The notes under the pieces: generated by a model | Database searches by the model: none | What the model saw: only the letters and a program-made list of their open reading frames with translations | Told to the model about the DNA's origin: nothing | Position numbers and translations under genes: made by a program | DNA from: Mycobacterium sp. | GTDB lineage: Bacteria; Actinomycetota; Actinomycetes; Mycobacteriales; Mycobacteriaceae | Length of the DNA: 39,537 nucleotides | Assembly: GCF_008709575.1 (NCBI RefSeq) | Contig: NZ_VYIK01000035.1 | Coordinates: 1 to 39,537 of the forward strand | Reading direction: 5' to 3' | Shown: positions 1-8,392 of the stretch, piece after piece | Numbering within the stretch: the first letter of the stretch is position 1 | How the letters are laid out: each line of letters opens with the position of its first letter

Positions 1-61
1 AAACTAGCTGAGGCACCACCACCGGCCACGCGCTCAAAGTACGTGAGGCACGTCGTCGGAT

Positions 62-89
62 TTGCCCGTGGTGGCAGAACCTCTAAAAT
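62..89 (+). promoter_or_regulatory. Candidate promoter of the ileS T-box transcript
   Basis: TTGCCC at 62-67 and TAAAAT at 84-89 are separated by 16 bases and resemble SigA -35 and -10 hexamers. A start about seven bases after the -10 falls near 95-98, exactly where the T-box leader begins. The placement is inferred from sequence only. Confidence 0.55.
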
Positions 90-96
90 TTTCAGC

Positions 97-283
97 AACG
101 GCGACGATCCGGCCATCACCGGGGAGCCTTCGGAAGAACGGCCCAGGCCCAGTAGAACCGAACGGGTAGGCCCGTCACAGCCGGAACTGAGCGGTCGCGC
201 GTCGGCGCGGCAAGCGGGGTGGTACCGCGGCGCTCGCGCACCGGCGCGTCGTCGTCCCCGGCCAACAACGGGCGCAGGGAGAC
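97..283 (+). ncRNA. T-box riboswitch, isoleucine, translational type
   Basis: This leader senses uncharged tRNA-Ile and controls ileS. A short hairpin (CCGG 109-112 with CCGG 119-122) presents ATC at 115-117, the isoleucine specifier, followed by a purine. This fits the ultrashort Stem I known from mycobacterial ileS leaders. The T-box core is at 216-230; TGGT at 220-223 would pair with the ACCA end of tRNA-Ile. CGGGG at 215-219 can pair with CCCCG at 256-260 (antisequestrator). Alternatively GTC and TCCC in 251-258 can pair with GGGA and GAC in 277-283, covering the AGGGAG ribosome binding site. The two pairings share bases, so control is most likely of translation initiation. No terminator U-tract is present. 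Confidence 0.9.
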
Positions 284-293
284 CACGTACGCA

Positions 294-3200
294 GTGACCG
301 AGCACACCTATCCCAAGCTTGCCGGCGGCACCCCCGACCTCCCGGCGGCCGAGCGCGAAGTCCTCGAATATTGGGCGCGTGACGATACCTTCCGCGCCAG
401 CATCGCTCGCCGCGCCGGCGCCGGGGAATACGTGTTCTACGACGGGCCTCCGTTCGCCAACGGACTGCCGCACTACGGGCATCTGCTCACCGGTTACGTC
501 AAGGACATCGTGCCGCGTTACCGCACCATGCGCGGCTACAAGGTGGAGCGCCGCTTCGGCTGGGACACCCACGGGCTGCCCGCGGAACTCGAGGTCGAAC
601 GCCAGCTGGGCATCACCGACAAATCGCAGATCGACGCGATGGGTATCGCGGCGTTCAACGAGGCTTGCCGCGAATCGGTGTTGCGCTATACCGACGAGTG
701 GCGCGCCTACGTCACCCGCCAGGCGCGCTGGGTGGACTTCGACGACGACTACAAGACACTCGACCTGTCCTACATGGAATCCGTTATCTGGGCATTCAAG
801 CAATTGTGGGACAAGGGCTTAGCTTACGAAGGCTACCGGGTGCTGCCGTATTGCTGGCGTGACGAAACTCCACTGTCCAACCACGAACTGCGGATGGACG
901 ACGACGTCTACCAAAGCCGCCAGGACCCCGCGATCACCGTCGGATTCCGGGTTCCCGACGGCGACCAGAATGACCTGTCCGGTGCCTATCTGCTGGTGTG
1001 GACGACGACGCCGTGGACATTGCCGTCCAACCAGGCGGTTGCCGTCAATCCCGAGGTGAGCTACGTGCAGGTGCGGGTGCGGGATCGGCGCTATGTGCTG
1101 GCCCGGGACCGGTTGGCCGCCTATGCGCGCGAACTCGGCGACGAGCCCGAGGTGCTGGGTAACTACCGTGGCGCCGATCTGCTCGGCGTGCGGTATCTGC
1201 CGCCGTTTCCGTACTTCATGGATTCGGTCAACGCGTTTCAGGTTCTGGCCGGTGATTTCGTGACCACCGCGGAAGGCACCGGGATCGTGCACCTGGCACC
1301 GGCCTACGGCGAGGACGACAAGGAAATCGCCGACAAGGCCGGAATCGTCGCGGTAACGCCTGTCGATGCCAAGGGCCGCTTCGACGCCACTGTGGTCGAT
1401 TACCAGGGTCAGCACGTCTTCGACGCCAACGCCCACATCATCCGCGATCTGAAAAACGCCAGCGGCCCGGCGGCGGCCAATGGTGCGGTGCTGGTCCGCC
1501 ACGAAACCTACGAGCACCCCTATCCGCACTGCTGGCGCTGCCGTAACCCATTGATCTACCGGGCGGTGTCGTCGTGGTTCGTCAAGGTCAGTGAGTTCCG
1601 CGAGCGGATGGTGGAGCTCAACCAGCAGATCACCTGGTATCCCGAGCACGTCAAAGACGGGCAGTTCGGCAAATGGCTGCAGGGTGCGCGTGACTGGTCG
1701 ATCTCGCGGAACCGGTACTGGGGCACTCCGATCCCGGTGTGGGTCTCCGACGATCCGGCCTACCCGCGGATCGACGTCTACGGCAGCCTCGACGAGCTCG
1801 AGCGTGACTTCGGGGTGCGCCCGGACAACCTGCACCGACCCTTCATCGACGAGCTCATCCGGCCGAATCCCGACGATCCCACCGGCGCTTCGAGGATGCG
1901 GCGCATCCCCGACGTGTTCGACGTGTGGTTCGACTCCGGGTCCATGCCGTATGCCCAGGTGCACTACCCGTTCGAGAACCGTGACTGGTTCGAGGATCAC
2001 TACCCGGGCGACTTCATCGTCGAATACATCGGGCAGACCCGAGGCTGGTTCTATACCCTGCACGTGCTGGCTACCGTGCTATTCGATAGGCCGGCATTCA
2101 AAACCTGCGTCGCCCATGGGATCGTGCTGGGCTCTGACGGGCAGAAGATGAGCAAGTCACGGCGCAACTACCCCGATGTGGCAGAGGTTTTCGACCGGGA
2201 TGGCGCCGATGCCATGCGCTGGTTTTTGATGGCGTCGCCGATTCTTCGCGGCGGGAATCTGGTCGTCACCGAGGCGGGTATCCGCGAGGGTGTGCGGCAG
2301 GTGCTGCTGCCGTTGTGGAACGCCTACAGTTTCCTGGCTCTGTATGCGCCGAAAGTCGGTCGCTGGCGTAGTGATTCGCCGCATGTGCTCGACCGTTACA
2401 TTCTGGCCAAGCTGGCGGTGTTGCACGACGAGCTTACCGCCCGGATGGACGCGTGCGATATCTCCGGGGCGTGCGAGCAGCTGCGCCAGTTCATCGAGGC
2501 GCTGACGAACTGGTACGTGCGGCGGTCGCGACAGCGATTCTGGCAGGAGGAGACCGACGCTATCGACACCCTGCACACCGTGCTGGAGGTCACCGCGCGG
2601 CTGGCCGCGCCGCTGTTGCCGTTGACCACCGAGATCATCTGGCGTGGGCTGACCGGCGAACGCTCCGTGCACCTGACCGACTGGCCGGCAGCCGGAGATC
2701 TGCCCGCCGATGCGGCGCTGGTGGCAGCGATGGACCAGGTCCGCGAGGTGTGCTCGGCGGCGTCGTCGCTGCGCAAGGCACACCAGCTGCGGGTGCGGCT
2801 GCCGCTGCCGAAACTCACGGTGGCGGTGCAGGATCCGGCCCGGCTGGCGCCGTTCACCGATCTGATCGCCGACGAGCTCAACGTCAAGACGGTCGAGCTC
2901 ACCGACGCCATCGACCGCTATGGGCGTTTCGAGCTCACCGTCAACGCCCGGGTCGCCGGTCCGCGGCTGGGTAAGGACGTGCAGGAGGCGATCAAGGCGG
3001 TCAAGGCGGGCGAGGGTGTGGTGAATCCGGACGGCACGTTGACTGCCGGTCCGGCAGTGCTGGCGCCCGACGAGTACAGCTCGCGACTGGTGGCTGCCGA
3101 CCCGGAATACACCGCGGCGCTGCCCGATGACGCCGGGCTGGTCGTGCTCGACGCCACGGTGACCCCCGAGCTTGAGGCCGAGGGCTGGGCGAAAGACCGC

Positions 3201-3413
3201 ATCCGCGAGCTGCAGGAGCTGCGCAAGTCCACCGGGCTGGACGTCTCCGACCGGATCTCCGTGGTGATGTCGGTGCCCGCCCAGCGTGCCGACTGGGCGA
3301 AGGCGCATCGCGATCTGATCGCGCGGGAAATCCTGGCCACCAGCTTCGAATTCGGTGATGCCGACGGTGTGGAAATCGGTGACGGTGTGCGGGTGAGCAT
3401 CGCTAAGGTGTAG
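294..3413 (+). CDS. ileS: Isoleucyl-tRNA synthetase
   Basis: Cytoplasmic class I synthetase that charges tRNA-Ile. The 1039-residue length matches mycobacterial IleS (about 1041). Visible motifs are the HIGH variant HYGH at residues 60-63, the CP1 editing motif [10 protein letters not shown], the tryptophan-containing VWFDSG block, and KMSKS at 618-622. Sequence and length fit the eukaryote-like IleS class, which is generally less sensitive to mupirocin. GTG at 294 was chosen because the encoded [12 protein letters not shown] matches the start of known mycobacterial IleS. AGGGAG at 276-281 lies 12 bases upstream, a rather long spacing, but it is the sequence sequestered in the T-box. An in-frame start at 219 lies inside the T-box core and is rejected. 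The next gene is a remnant 10 bases downstream. Confidence 0.97.
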   Translation: MTEHTYPKLAGGTPDLPAAEREVLEYWARDDTFRASIARRAGAGEYVFYDGPPFANGLPHYGHLLTGYVKDIVPRYRTMRGYKVERRFGWDTHGLPAELEVERQLGITDKSQIDAMGIAAFNEACRESVLRYTDEWRAYVTRQARWVDFDDDYKTLDLSYMESVIWAFKQLWDKGLAYEGYRVLPYCWRDETPLSNHELRMDDDVYQSRQDPAITVGFRVPDGDQNDLSGAYLLVWTTTPWTLPSNQAVAVNPEVSYVQVRVRDRRYVLARDRLAAYARELGDEPEVLGNYRGADLLGVRYLPPFPYFMDSVNAFQVLAGDFVTTAEGTGIVHLAPAYGEDDKEIADKAGIVAVTPVDAKGRFDATVVDYQGQHVFDANAHIIRDLKNASGPAAANGAVLVRHETYEHPYPHCWRCRNPLIYRAVSSWFVKVSEFRERMVELNQQITWYPEHVKDGQFGKWLQGARDWSISRNRYWGTPIPVWVSDDPAYPRIDVYGSLDELERDFGVRPDNLHRPFIDELIRPNPDDPTGASRMRRIPDVFDVWFDSGSMPYAQVHYPFENRDWFEDHYPGDFIVEYIGQTRGWFYTLHVLATVLFDRPAFKTCVAHGIVLGSDGQKMSKSRRNYPDVAEVFDRDGADAMRWFLMASPILRGGNLVVTEAGIREGVRQVLLPLWNAYSFLALYAPKVGRWRSDSPHVLDRYILAKLAVLHDELTARMDACDISGACEQLRQFIEALTNWYVRRSRQRFWQEETDAIDTLHTVLEVTARLAAPLLPLTTEIIWRGLTGERSVHLTDWPAAGDLPADAALVAAMDQVREVCSAASSLRKAHQLRVRLPLPKLTVAVQDPARLAPFTDLIADELNVKTVELTDAIDRYGRFELTVNARVAGPRLGKDVQEAIKAVKAGEGVVNPDGTLTAGPAVLAPDEYSSRLVAADPEYTAALPDDAGLVVLDATVTPELEAEGWAKDRIRELQELRKSTGLDVSDRISVVMSVPAQRADWAKAHRDLIAREILATSFEFGDADGVEIGDGVRVSIAKV

Positions 3414-3423
3414 CCGCGAAACT

Positions 3424-3755
3424 GTGTTCCAGGGGGTCGTGGGAAGCGCAACACCGCTTGTCGGCAGCGAAGCACTTCGCGCAGGCAAACTGACAGAGCG
3501 TGACCTGCGTCGGTCGTGCACCCGGATTTACCGCAACGTCTCTACCGCATCGACATGGGCCGGGAGCGCATGCTTGTCGGCGTCGAATACGACGGCGCGC
3601 AGCACTGGACCGACTCGCGCATTCGCGCGAACGACATCGAACGCACGGTCAGGCTGCAGTGTCGTGGTTGGCGGCTGGTTCGGGTGAGCTCGGCTCTGCT
3701 GCGCGGCCGGCCGCACGCCATCGTCGCCCGGGCCCGCGACGCGTTTAAGTTTTGA
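3424..3755 (+). pseudogene. DUF559/AbiEi-like protein remnant, internally deleted
   Basis: Two ends of a common mycobacterial protein type (usually near 300 residues, with an N-terminal AbiEi-like part and a C-terminal DUF559 endonuclease-like part) lie almost adjacent in different frames. The N-terminal piece from GTG 3424 reads GSATPLVGSEALRAGKLT and ends with CTRIYRNV. The C-terminal piece, in another frame from about 3540 to the TGA at 3753-3755, contains RMLVGVEYDGAQHWTD and RANDIERTVRLQCRGWRLVRV. The middle, roughly 200 residues by comparison with remembered homologues, is missing. An intact product is therefore very unlikely. The 3' end overlaps the end of the convergent methyltransferase gene. 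The family assignment is from memory of these motifs and was not searched. Confidence 0.75.
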
Positions 3756-4312
3756 CTGCGCGCCAGCGCAATCTGTTTGCGTCGGCGTAGACACGCACGC
3801 CGTGAAAGCCCACGGTGCGCAAACGCTGGGGGAGGGTATCGGGGGAGTACGGGATTGCAGGTGTCGCGGACATGCAGCAGCCGGAAGCGCAGCGACGTTG
3901 CGCTGTCGCTGCCGGCGAACACCCCGCCGGGGCGCAGCACCCGCAACGCCTCGGCGAACAACCGGTCCTGCAGCGCCGCCGTCGGCACGTGGTGCAGCAT
4001 CGTGAAGCACACCACCGCGCTGAATTCGTCGGCGGGCAGACCGGTGTCGGTGCCGTCGCCGGTGATGACCCGGGCCCGGCCGCCGTAGGTGTCGCGCAGC
4101 CGGTGCGCCAGCTGCCCGTCGATCTCGACTGCGGTGTAGCGCGGCGTCTTGTCTACCAGCGCACGTAAATTGGCGCCGTAGCCCGGACCGATCTCGAGCA
4201 CGTTGTCGCCGAGGTCCACATCGGCGAGCGCCCACGGGATCAACTGACCCTGCACCAGGGTGGCCCAGCGGGCCGAACTACAGCAGCGCCGGTGCAGCCA
4301 GTTCATCGCCAT
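3745..4312 (-). pseudogene. Class I SAM methyltransferase with one-base frameshift
   Basis: The upstream frame shows a Rossmann methyltransferase: motif [13 protein letters not shown], then [36 protein letters not shown] and LRVLRPGGVF. After DTCNPVLP the frame is lost at a run of five G (plus strand 3841-3845). Dropping one base gives DTLPQRLRTVGFHGVRVYAD and then NRLRWRAVKT before a stop at 3745-3747, a natural C-terminus. The span of 568 bases is three times 189 plus one, so a single deletion restores a 188-residue protein. It may be a genuine mutation, programmed slippage or a base-calling error. The start at 4312 (ATG, then a second ATG two codons on) is 20 bases from the divergent dinX start. 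The substrate is unknown. Confidence 0.75.
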
Positions 4313-4332
4313 GGTCTGAGACGCTAGTAGCC

Positions 4333-5724
4333 GTGGACTCGCGCTGGGTGCTGCACCTGGACATGGACGCGTTCTTCGCGTCCGTGGAGCAACTCACCCG
4401 GCCCACGCTGCGGGGGCGCCCGGTGCTGGTCGGCGGGCTCGGTGGTCGCGGCGTGGTCGCCGGCGCCAGCTACGAAGCCCGGGCGTTCGGCGCCCGCTCG
4501 GCGATGCCGATGCATCAGGCCCGCCGGCTGGTGGGGATCGGCGCTGTGGTGCTGCCGCCGCGCGGGGCGGTGTATCGGGTGGCCAGCCGCCGGGTGTTCG
4601 ACACCGTGCGTGCCGTGGTGCCCGTCCTCGAGCAGCTCTCGCTCGACGAGGCCTTCGGGGAACCGGCCGAACTCGCCGGCGCCTCGGCGAGCGACGTCGA
4701 GCACTTCTGCGCGGCGCTGCGGCGACGGGTGCGCGAGGAGACCGGGCTGATCGCCTCGATCGGCGCCGGATCGGGTAAGCAGATCGCCAAGATCGCCTCG
4801 GGACTGGCCAAGCCCGACGGCGTCCGGGTGATCGGGCGCGCCGACGAGGCGCCGCTGCTGGGCGGTCTTCCCGTGCGCCGACTGTGGGGGATCGGCCCGG
4901 TCGCCGAGGAGAAGCTGCACCGGCTCGGCATCGAGACCATCGGGCAGCTGGCCGCGCTCACCGAGGCCGAGGCGGCTGCCTTGCTGGGCGCGACGATCGG
5001 GCCCGCGCTACACCGGCTCGCGCGCGGGGTCGACGACCGTCCGGTAACCGAGCGCGCCGAAGCCAAGCAGATCAGCGCCGAATCGACGTTCGCCGCCGAC
5101 CTGGGCACGCTGGAGGAGCTGCGCGAGGCGGTCGGCCCGATCGCCGAGCACGCCCATCGGCGGCTGGTCCGCGACGGGCGCGGCGCACGGACGGTCACGG
5201 TGAAGTTGAAGAAATCGGACATGACCACGCTGACCCGCTCGATCACCCTGCCCTACGCCACCGCCGACGCCGCCGCACTGGCATCGCTGGCCCGGCGCCT
5301 GCTTCTGGATCCTCGCCAGATCGGGCCGATCCGATTGTTGGGTGTGGGGTTTTCCGGTTTGACCGACGTGCATCAGGAATCGCTGTTTCCCGACCTGGAC
5401 CTTTCCCCGGAGGCGACGGAGACCGAGGGCTCTTCAGACCCACCGCGGGAGCCGGCTGTCATGTGCTGGCGGGTCGGCGACGACGTCACTCACCGCGACC
5501 TCGGGCACGGCTGGGTGCAGGGCGCAGGGCATGGTGTGGTCACGGTCCGATTCGAAACCCGCGGCAGCGGTCCGGGACCGGTACGCACTTTTGCCTCCGC
5601 GGGCCCGTCCGAGAGCGTCGATCTCACGCTGGCCAACCCGGTCGACAGCCTGGATTGGTCGGACTATCTCGCCGTCCTGCGGGGGGATTCAGAGCAGGCG
5701 GCCAATGACGTCGCGCACCGGTAG
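4333..5724 (+). CDS. dinX: Y-family DNA polymerase IV homologue (DinB1/DinX)
   Basis: Translesion polymerase, 463 residues, the same length as M. tuberculosis Rv1537 as recalled. The N-terminal [13 protein letters not shown] carries catalytic aspartates (residues 10 and 12), and LSLDEAF holds the second acidic pair near residue 105. The helix-hairpin-helix and little-finger regions follow, the latter with [20 protein letters not shown] at 348-352 is a good beta-clamp binding motif. After it comes an extension of about 110 residues with [20 protein letters not shown], typical of actinobacterial DinX rather than E. coli Pol IV. GTG at 4333 gives the conserved start, and no clear Shine-Dalgarno precedes it. 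The gene diverges from the methyltransferase and overlaps the end of ansA by 36 bases. Confidence 0.93.
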   Translation: MDSRWVLHLDMDAFFASVEQLTRPTLRGRPVLVGGLGGRGVVAGASYEARAFGARSAMPMHQARRLVGIGAVVLPPRGAVYRVASRRVFDTVRAVVPVLEQLSLDEAFGEPAELAGASASDVEHFCAALRRRVREETGLIASIGAGSGKQIAKIASGLAKPDGVRVIGRADEAPLLGGLPVRRLWGIGPVAEEKLHRLGIETIGQLAALTEAEAAALLGATIGPALHRLARGVDDRPVTERAEAKQISAESTFAADLGTLEELREAVGPIAEHAHRRLVRDGRGARTVTVKLKKSDMTTLTRSITLPYATADAAALASLARRLLLDPRQIGPIRLLGVGFSGLTDVHQESLFPDLDLSPEATETEGSSDPPREPAVMCWRVGDDVTHRDLGHGWVQGAGHGVVTVRFETRGSGPGPVRTFASAGPSESVDLTLANPVDSLDWSDYLAVLRGDSEQAANDVAHR

Positions 5725-6615
5725 TCCCGCGGCCAGCGCTGCCATCACCAGCACTCGCACCTGGCTGGGAGCAAGGCCCGGCACCATCAACGCCCCGGCG
5801 TCGACCAGTTCCCGGCCCGGGCCGTAACCGGGGGTGACCCGAGCGCCGGGGACCCGGGTGGACACCGCGACGACCACGCCGCCGGCGCAGTGGCGGCGAA
5901 CTCCTGCGATCACTGCCGCCCCGGCGTTACCCGAGCCCAGCGCCTCGAGCACCACGGCGCGCGCACCGGCGGCCACGCAGGCGTCCAGTGCGACCGCGTC
6001 ACTTCCCGGGTACACCGCCACGATGTCGACCCGTCCGGCCCCCGCCGCACTCAGCTCGCCGAGGTAAGGCCGGGTTTTCGGCCGGGTCAACCCGGCGTCG
6101 ACAGTGCCCAGCTGCTCGCCGGCGAAACCCTGCGGGCCGGCCACTTTACGCAGGCCCAGCGGTTGCCACAGCCGTCCGGCAAAACACACCAGGACCCCCT
6201 GGTTGCGCACCTCGGCGCCGGCCGCCAGCTGCAGGGCAGCACGCAGATTCCCCGGGCCGTCGGCGTCCGGGGCGTCGGCGCTGCGCAGCGCGCCGGTGAT
6301 CACCACCGGAACCGGGCCGCCGTAACTGAGATCGAGCCACAGCGCGGTTTCCTCGAGGGTGTCGGTGCCGTGCGTGACGACCACGCCCGCGGAGCCGCGG
6401 GCCGCGGCATCGCGGACCGCCGCGGCGATCACGTCCCAATCGGCGGGCGTCAGCTGCGAGCTGTCCAGCGACAGCACGTCGACCACGTCGATTTCCACAT
6501 CGACGTCCAACTCGGCGGTCAGTTCGGCACCGCTGCGCGTCGGCCGCCGTACTCCGTCGGTGTCGGTGCTGGTCGCTATCGTCCCGCCGGTGGCGATGAC
6601 GGTGACCCGGCTCAT
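5689..6615 (-). CDS. ansA: L-asparaginase
   Basis: Hydrolyses asparagine to aspartate and ammonia. The 308-residue product shows both asparaginase signatures: the N-terminal threonine nucleophile motif ATGGTIATS and the second catalytic block [15 protein letters not shown]. Later conserved blocks include [21 protein letters not shown] and [14 protein letters not shown] at 6615 was chosen because [11 protein letters not shown] matches family starts. The frame stays open upstream only because it is antisense to the lspA tandem repeats. TATCAT ends six bases before this ATG, suggesting a leaderless message. It is probably cytoplasmic, as no signal peptide is seen. The 3' end overlaps dinX. Confidence 0.93.
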   Translation of the reverse strand: MSRVTVIATGGTIATSTDTDGVRRPTRSGAELTAELDVDVEIDVVDVLSLDSSQLTPADWDVIAAAVRDAAARGSAGVVVTHGTDTLEETALWLDLSYGGPVPVVITGALRSADAPDADGPGNLRAALQLAAGAEVRNQGVLVCFAGRLWQPLGLRKVAGPQGFAGEQLGTVDAGLTRPKTRPYLGELSAAGAGRVDIVAVYPGSDAVALDACVAAGARAVVLEALGSGNAGAAVIAGVRRHCAGGVVVAVSTRVPGARVTPGYGPGRELVDAGALMVPGLAPSQVRVLVMAALAAGLPVRDVIGRLL

Positions 6616-6621
6616 GCTGGG

Positions 6622-6627
6622 ATGATA
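6622..6627 (-). promoter_or_regulatory. -10 element of ansA, probably leaderless
   Basis: On the minus strand TATCAT (6627 to 6622) is followed by six bases and then the ATG of ansA at 6615, so transcription would start on or beside the start codon. Any -35 contact would fall inside the lspA repeats. Inferred by position only. Confidence 0.45.
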
Positions 6628-6632
6628 GGGGT

Positions 6633-7352
6633 GTGACCGCCGGCGACGATGCAGAGCGCAGCGATGAGGAGGAGCGGCGTGTGGGCCCCGCCGGCGACGA
6701 TGCAGAGCGCAGCGATGAGGAGGAGCGGCGCTTGGACCCCGCCGGCGACGATGCAGAGCGTAGCGATGAGGAGGAGCGGCGCTTGGACCCCGTGACGCCA
6801 CCACGAGTGGGCGAGCCGGTCGCGACTGCGGGTGACGGAGAGACATCCTCGCCGCCGCGACGGTTGCGCCTGCTGCTCGCGGTGGCAGCGGTCGTGTTGG
6901 CCCTCGACGTCGTCACCAAGGTGCTCGCGGTCAAGCTGCTAACCCCCGGCCAGCCGGTGCCGATCATCGACGACACCGTCAGCTGGACATTGGTGCGCAA
7001 CTCCGGAGCGGCGTTCTCGATGGCCACCGGATACACGTGGCTGCTGACGTTGATCGCCACCGGGGTCGTGCTCGGCATTTTCTGGATGGGTCGCCGCCTC
7101 GTGTCGCCGTGGTGGGCCATCGGGCTGGGCATGATTCTCGGCGGCGCGACCGGCAATCTGGTCGACCGGTTCTTCCGCTCGCCCGGCCCGCTGCGCGGGC
7201 ACGTCGTGGACTTTTTGTCGATCGGCTGGTGGCCGGTGTTCAACGTGGCCGATCCCTCGGTGGTGGGCGGTGCGATCCTGCTGGTCGCCTTGTCCTTGTT
7301 CGGCTTCGACTTCGACACCGTCGGCCGGCGCAAGGCCGAGCCGCGGCGATGA
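6633..7352 (+). CDS. lspA: Lipoprotein signal peptidase (signal peptidase II)
   Basis: Inner-membrane aspartic protease that cleaves the signal peptide of diacylglyceryl-modified prolipoproteins. The core shows [10 protein letters not shown], the first catalytic aspartate in GNLVDRFFR and the second in [11 protein letters not shown], with four hydrophobic segments ([64 protein letters not shown]). From GTG 6633 the product is 239 residues, against about 202 in M. tuberculosis. The excess is an acidic, charged N-terminus built from three 17-residue repeats. Each repeat supplies AGGAGG eight bases before an in-frame GTG or TTG (6681, 6732, 6783), and another GTG lies at 6792, so the true start is uncertain. 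It overlaps the next gene by ATGA. Confidence 0.93.
   Translation: MTAGDDAERSDEEERRVGPAGDDAERSDEEERRLDPAGDDAERSDEEERRLDPVTPPRVGEPVATAGDGETSSPPRRLRLLLAVAAVVLALDVVTKVLAVKLLTPGQPVPIIDDTVSWTLVRNSGAAFSMATGYTWLLTLIATGVVLGIFWMGRRLVSPWWAIGLGMILGGATGNLVDRFFRSPGPLRGHVVDFLSIGWWPVFNVADPSVVGGAILLVALSLFGFDFDTVGRRKAEPRR
6639..6791 (+). repeat. Three 51-bp tandem repeats in the lspA 5' coding region
   Basis: Units are at 6639-6689, 6690-6740 and 6741-6791. They are nearly identical, each opening with GCCGGCGACGATGCAGAGCG and containing GATGAGGAGGAGCGG. In the lspA frame they encode [14 protein letters not shown] plus three variable residues. Unit length is a multiple of three, so copy number can vary without a frameshift. 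Every unit carries AGGAGG and, eight bases later, GTG (unit 1) or TTG (units 2 and 3). I recall similar sequence elsewhere in mycobacterial genomes but cannot confirm it. Confidence 0.95.
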
Positions 7353-8278
7353 CGACCGTCAAGTCGATGCCGGTCCCGGAGGGCCTGGCCGGTATGCGGG
7401 TCGACGCCGGGCTGGCACGGCTGCTGGGCTTGTCGCGAACCGCCGCCGCGGCGCTGGCCGAGAGCGGCAATGTCGAGTTGGACGGCAAGACTGCGGGCAA
7501 GTCCGAGCGCCTGAGCGCGGCGGCCTGGCTGCAGGTGCGGTTGCCCGACGCCGCGGCGCCGCCGCAGAACACGCCCGTCCACATCGACGGGATGACGATC
7601 CTCTACTCCGACGACGACCTCGTGGTCGTCGACAAACCGGCGGGCGTGGCGGCGCACGCGTCGCTGGGATGGACGGGGCCGACGGTGTTGGGCGGGCTGA
7701 GCGCTGCCGGCTACCGGATTACCACCTCCGGTATCCACGAGCGGCAGGGTATCGTGCATCGCCTCGACGTGGGCACCTCCGGTGTCATGGTGGTGGCGCT
7801 TTCCGATCGCGCCTACACCGCGCTGAAACGCGCATTCAAGCAGCGCACAGTCGACAAGCGCTACCACGCCCTGGTGCAGGGACATCCGGATCCCTCCAGC
7901 GGCACCATCGACGCACCGATCGGCCGGCACCGGGGTCATGACTGGAAATTCGCGGTCACCGCCAACGGCCGGCACAGCCGCACCCACTACGACACGATTG
8001 AGGCGTTTGTGGCCGCCAGCTTGCTCGACGTGCACCTGGAAACCGGTCGCACTCATCAGATCAGGGTGCACTTCGCGGCGCTGCACCACCCGTGCTGTGG
8101 TGACCTGACCTACGGCGCCAATCCGAAGCTGGCCAAAAATCTTGGTCTGGACCGGCAATGGCTGCACGCCCGGTCGTTGACCTTTACCCATCCGGCCGAC
8201 GGCCGGCGGATGGAGATCACCAGCCCCTATCCGGCGGACCTGCAACACGCTCTGGACGTGTTGCGAGCCGACGACTGA
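7349..8278 (+). CDS. RluA/RluD-family 23S rRNA pseudouridine synthase
   Basis: Isomerises uridine to pseudouridine in RNA, probably 23S rRNA. The 309-residue product is close to M. tuberculosis Rv1540 in length. An S4 RNA-binding domain occupies about residues 15-75 ([20 protein letters not shown]). The catalytic domain starts at [13 protein letters not shown] and has the family signature HRLDVGTSG with catalytic Asp140 (H137 to D140). KRYHALVQG and [18 protein letters not shown] are also typical. ATG at 7349 overlaps the lspA stop by four bases, implying translational coupling with lspA. The exact target nucleotide cannot be read from sequence, so no rluD symbol is given. Confidence 0.92.
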   Translation: MTTVKSMPVPEGLAGMRVDAGLARLLGLSRTAAAALAESGNVELDGKTAGKSERLSAAAWLQVRLPDAAAPPQNTPVHIDGMTILYSDDDLVVVDKPAGVAAHASLGWTGPTVLGGLSAAGYRITTSGIHERQGIVHRLDVGTSGVMVVALSDRAYTALKRAFKQRTVDKRYHALVQGHPDPSSGTIDAPIGRHRGHDWKFAVTANGRHSRTHYDTIEAFVAASLLDVHLETGRTHQIRVHFAALHHPCCGDLTYGANPKLAKNLGLDRQWLHARSLTFTHPADGRRMEITSPYPADLQHALDVLRADD

Positions 8279-8377
8279 CCTGCTGGGACACCCGTCCGCG
8301 GCCGCGATGTCCGGCAGGGTCGGCGCGCCTCACGACACACTGAAGCGACACGCCCGGGACAGGTCAGTGGACAGTCA

Positions 8378-8383
8378 TAGACT
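8378..8383 (+). promoter_or_regulatory. Candidate -10 element of dnaE1
   Basis: TAGACT fits the mycobacterial TANNNT pattern and ends nine bases before the dnaE1 ATG. No Shine-Dalgarno is visible between them, so a leaderless or very short-leader transcript is likely. No convincing -35 hexamer is seen. The 114-base gap 8279-8392 holds nothing else I can support. Confidence 0.4.
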
Positions 8384-8392
8384 GGCGTCCCT

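Noticed and set aside
219..293. Upstream in-frame GTG start for ileS
   Set aside because: It lies inside the T-box core and would translate the riboswitch; the protein matches the family only from GTG 294.
6639..6791. CRISPR array or mobile element
   Set aside because: The units are contiguous without variable spacers, sit in frame within lspA, and have no terminal inverted repeats or transposase nearby.
6146..8248. 700-codon minus-strand open frame antisense to lspA and the pseudouridine synthase
   Set aside because: Low-complexity, Arg/Ser/Pro-rich translation that partly repeats the antisense of the 51-bp repeats; the sense genes are clearly real.
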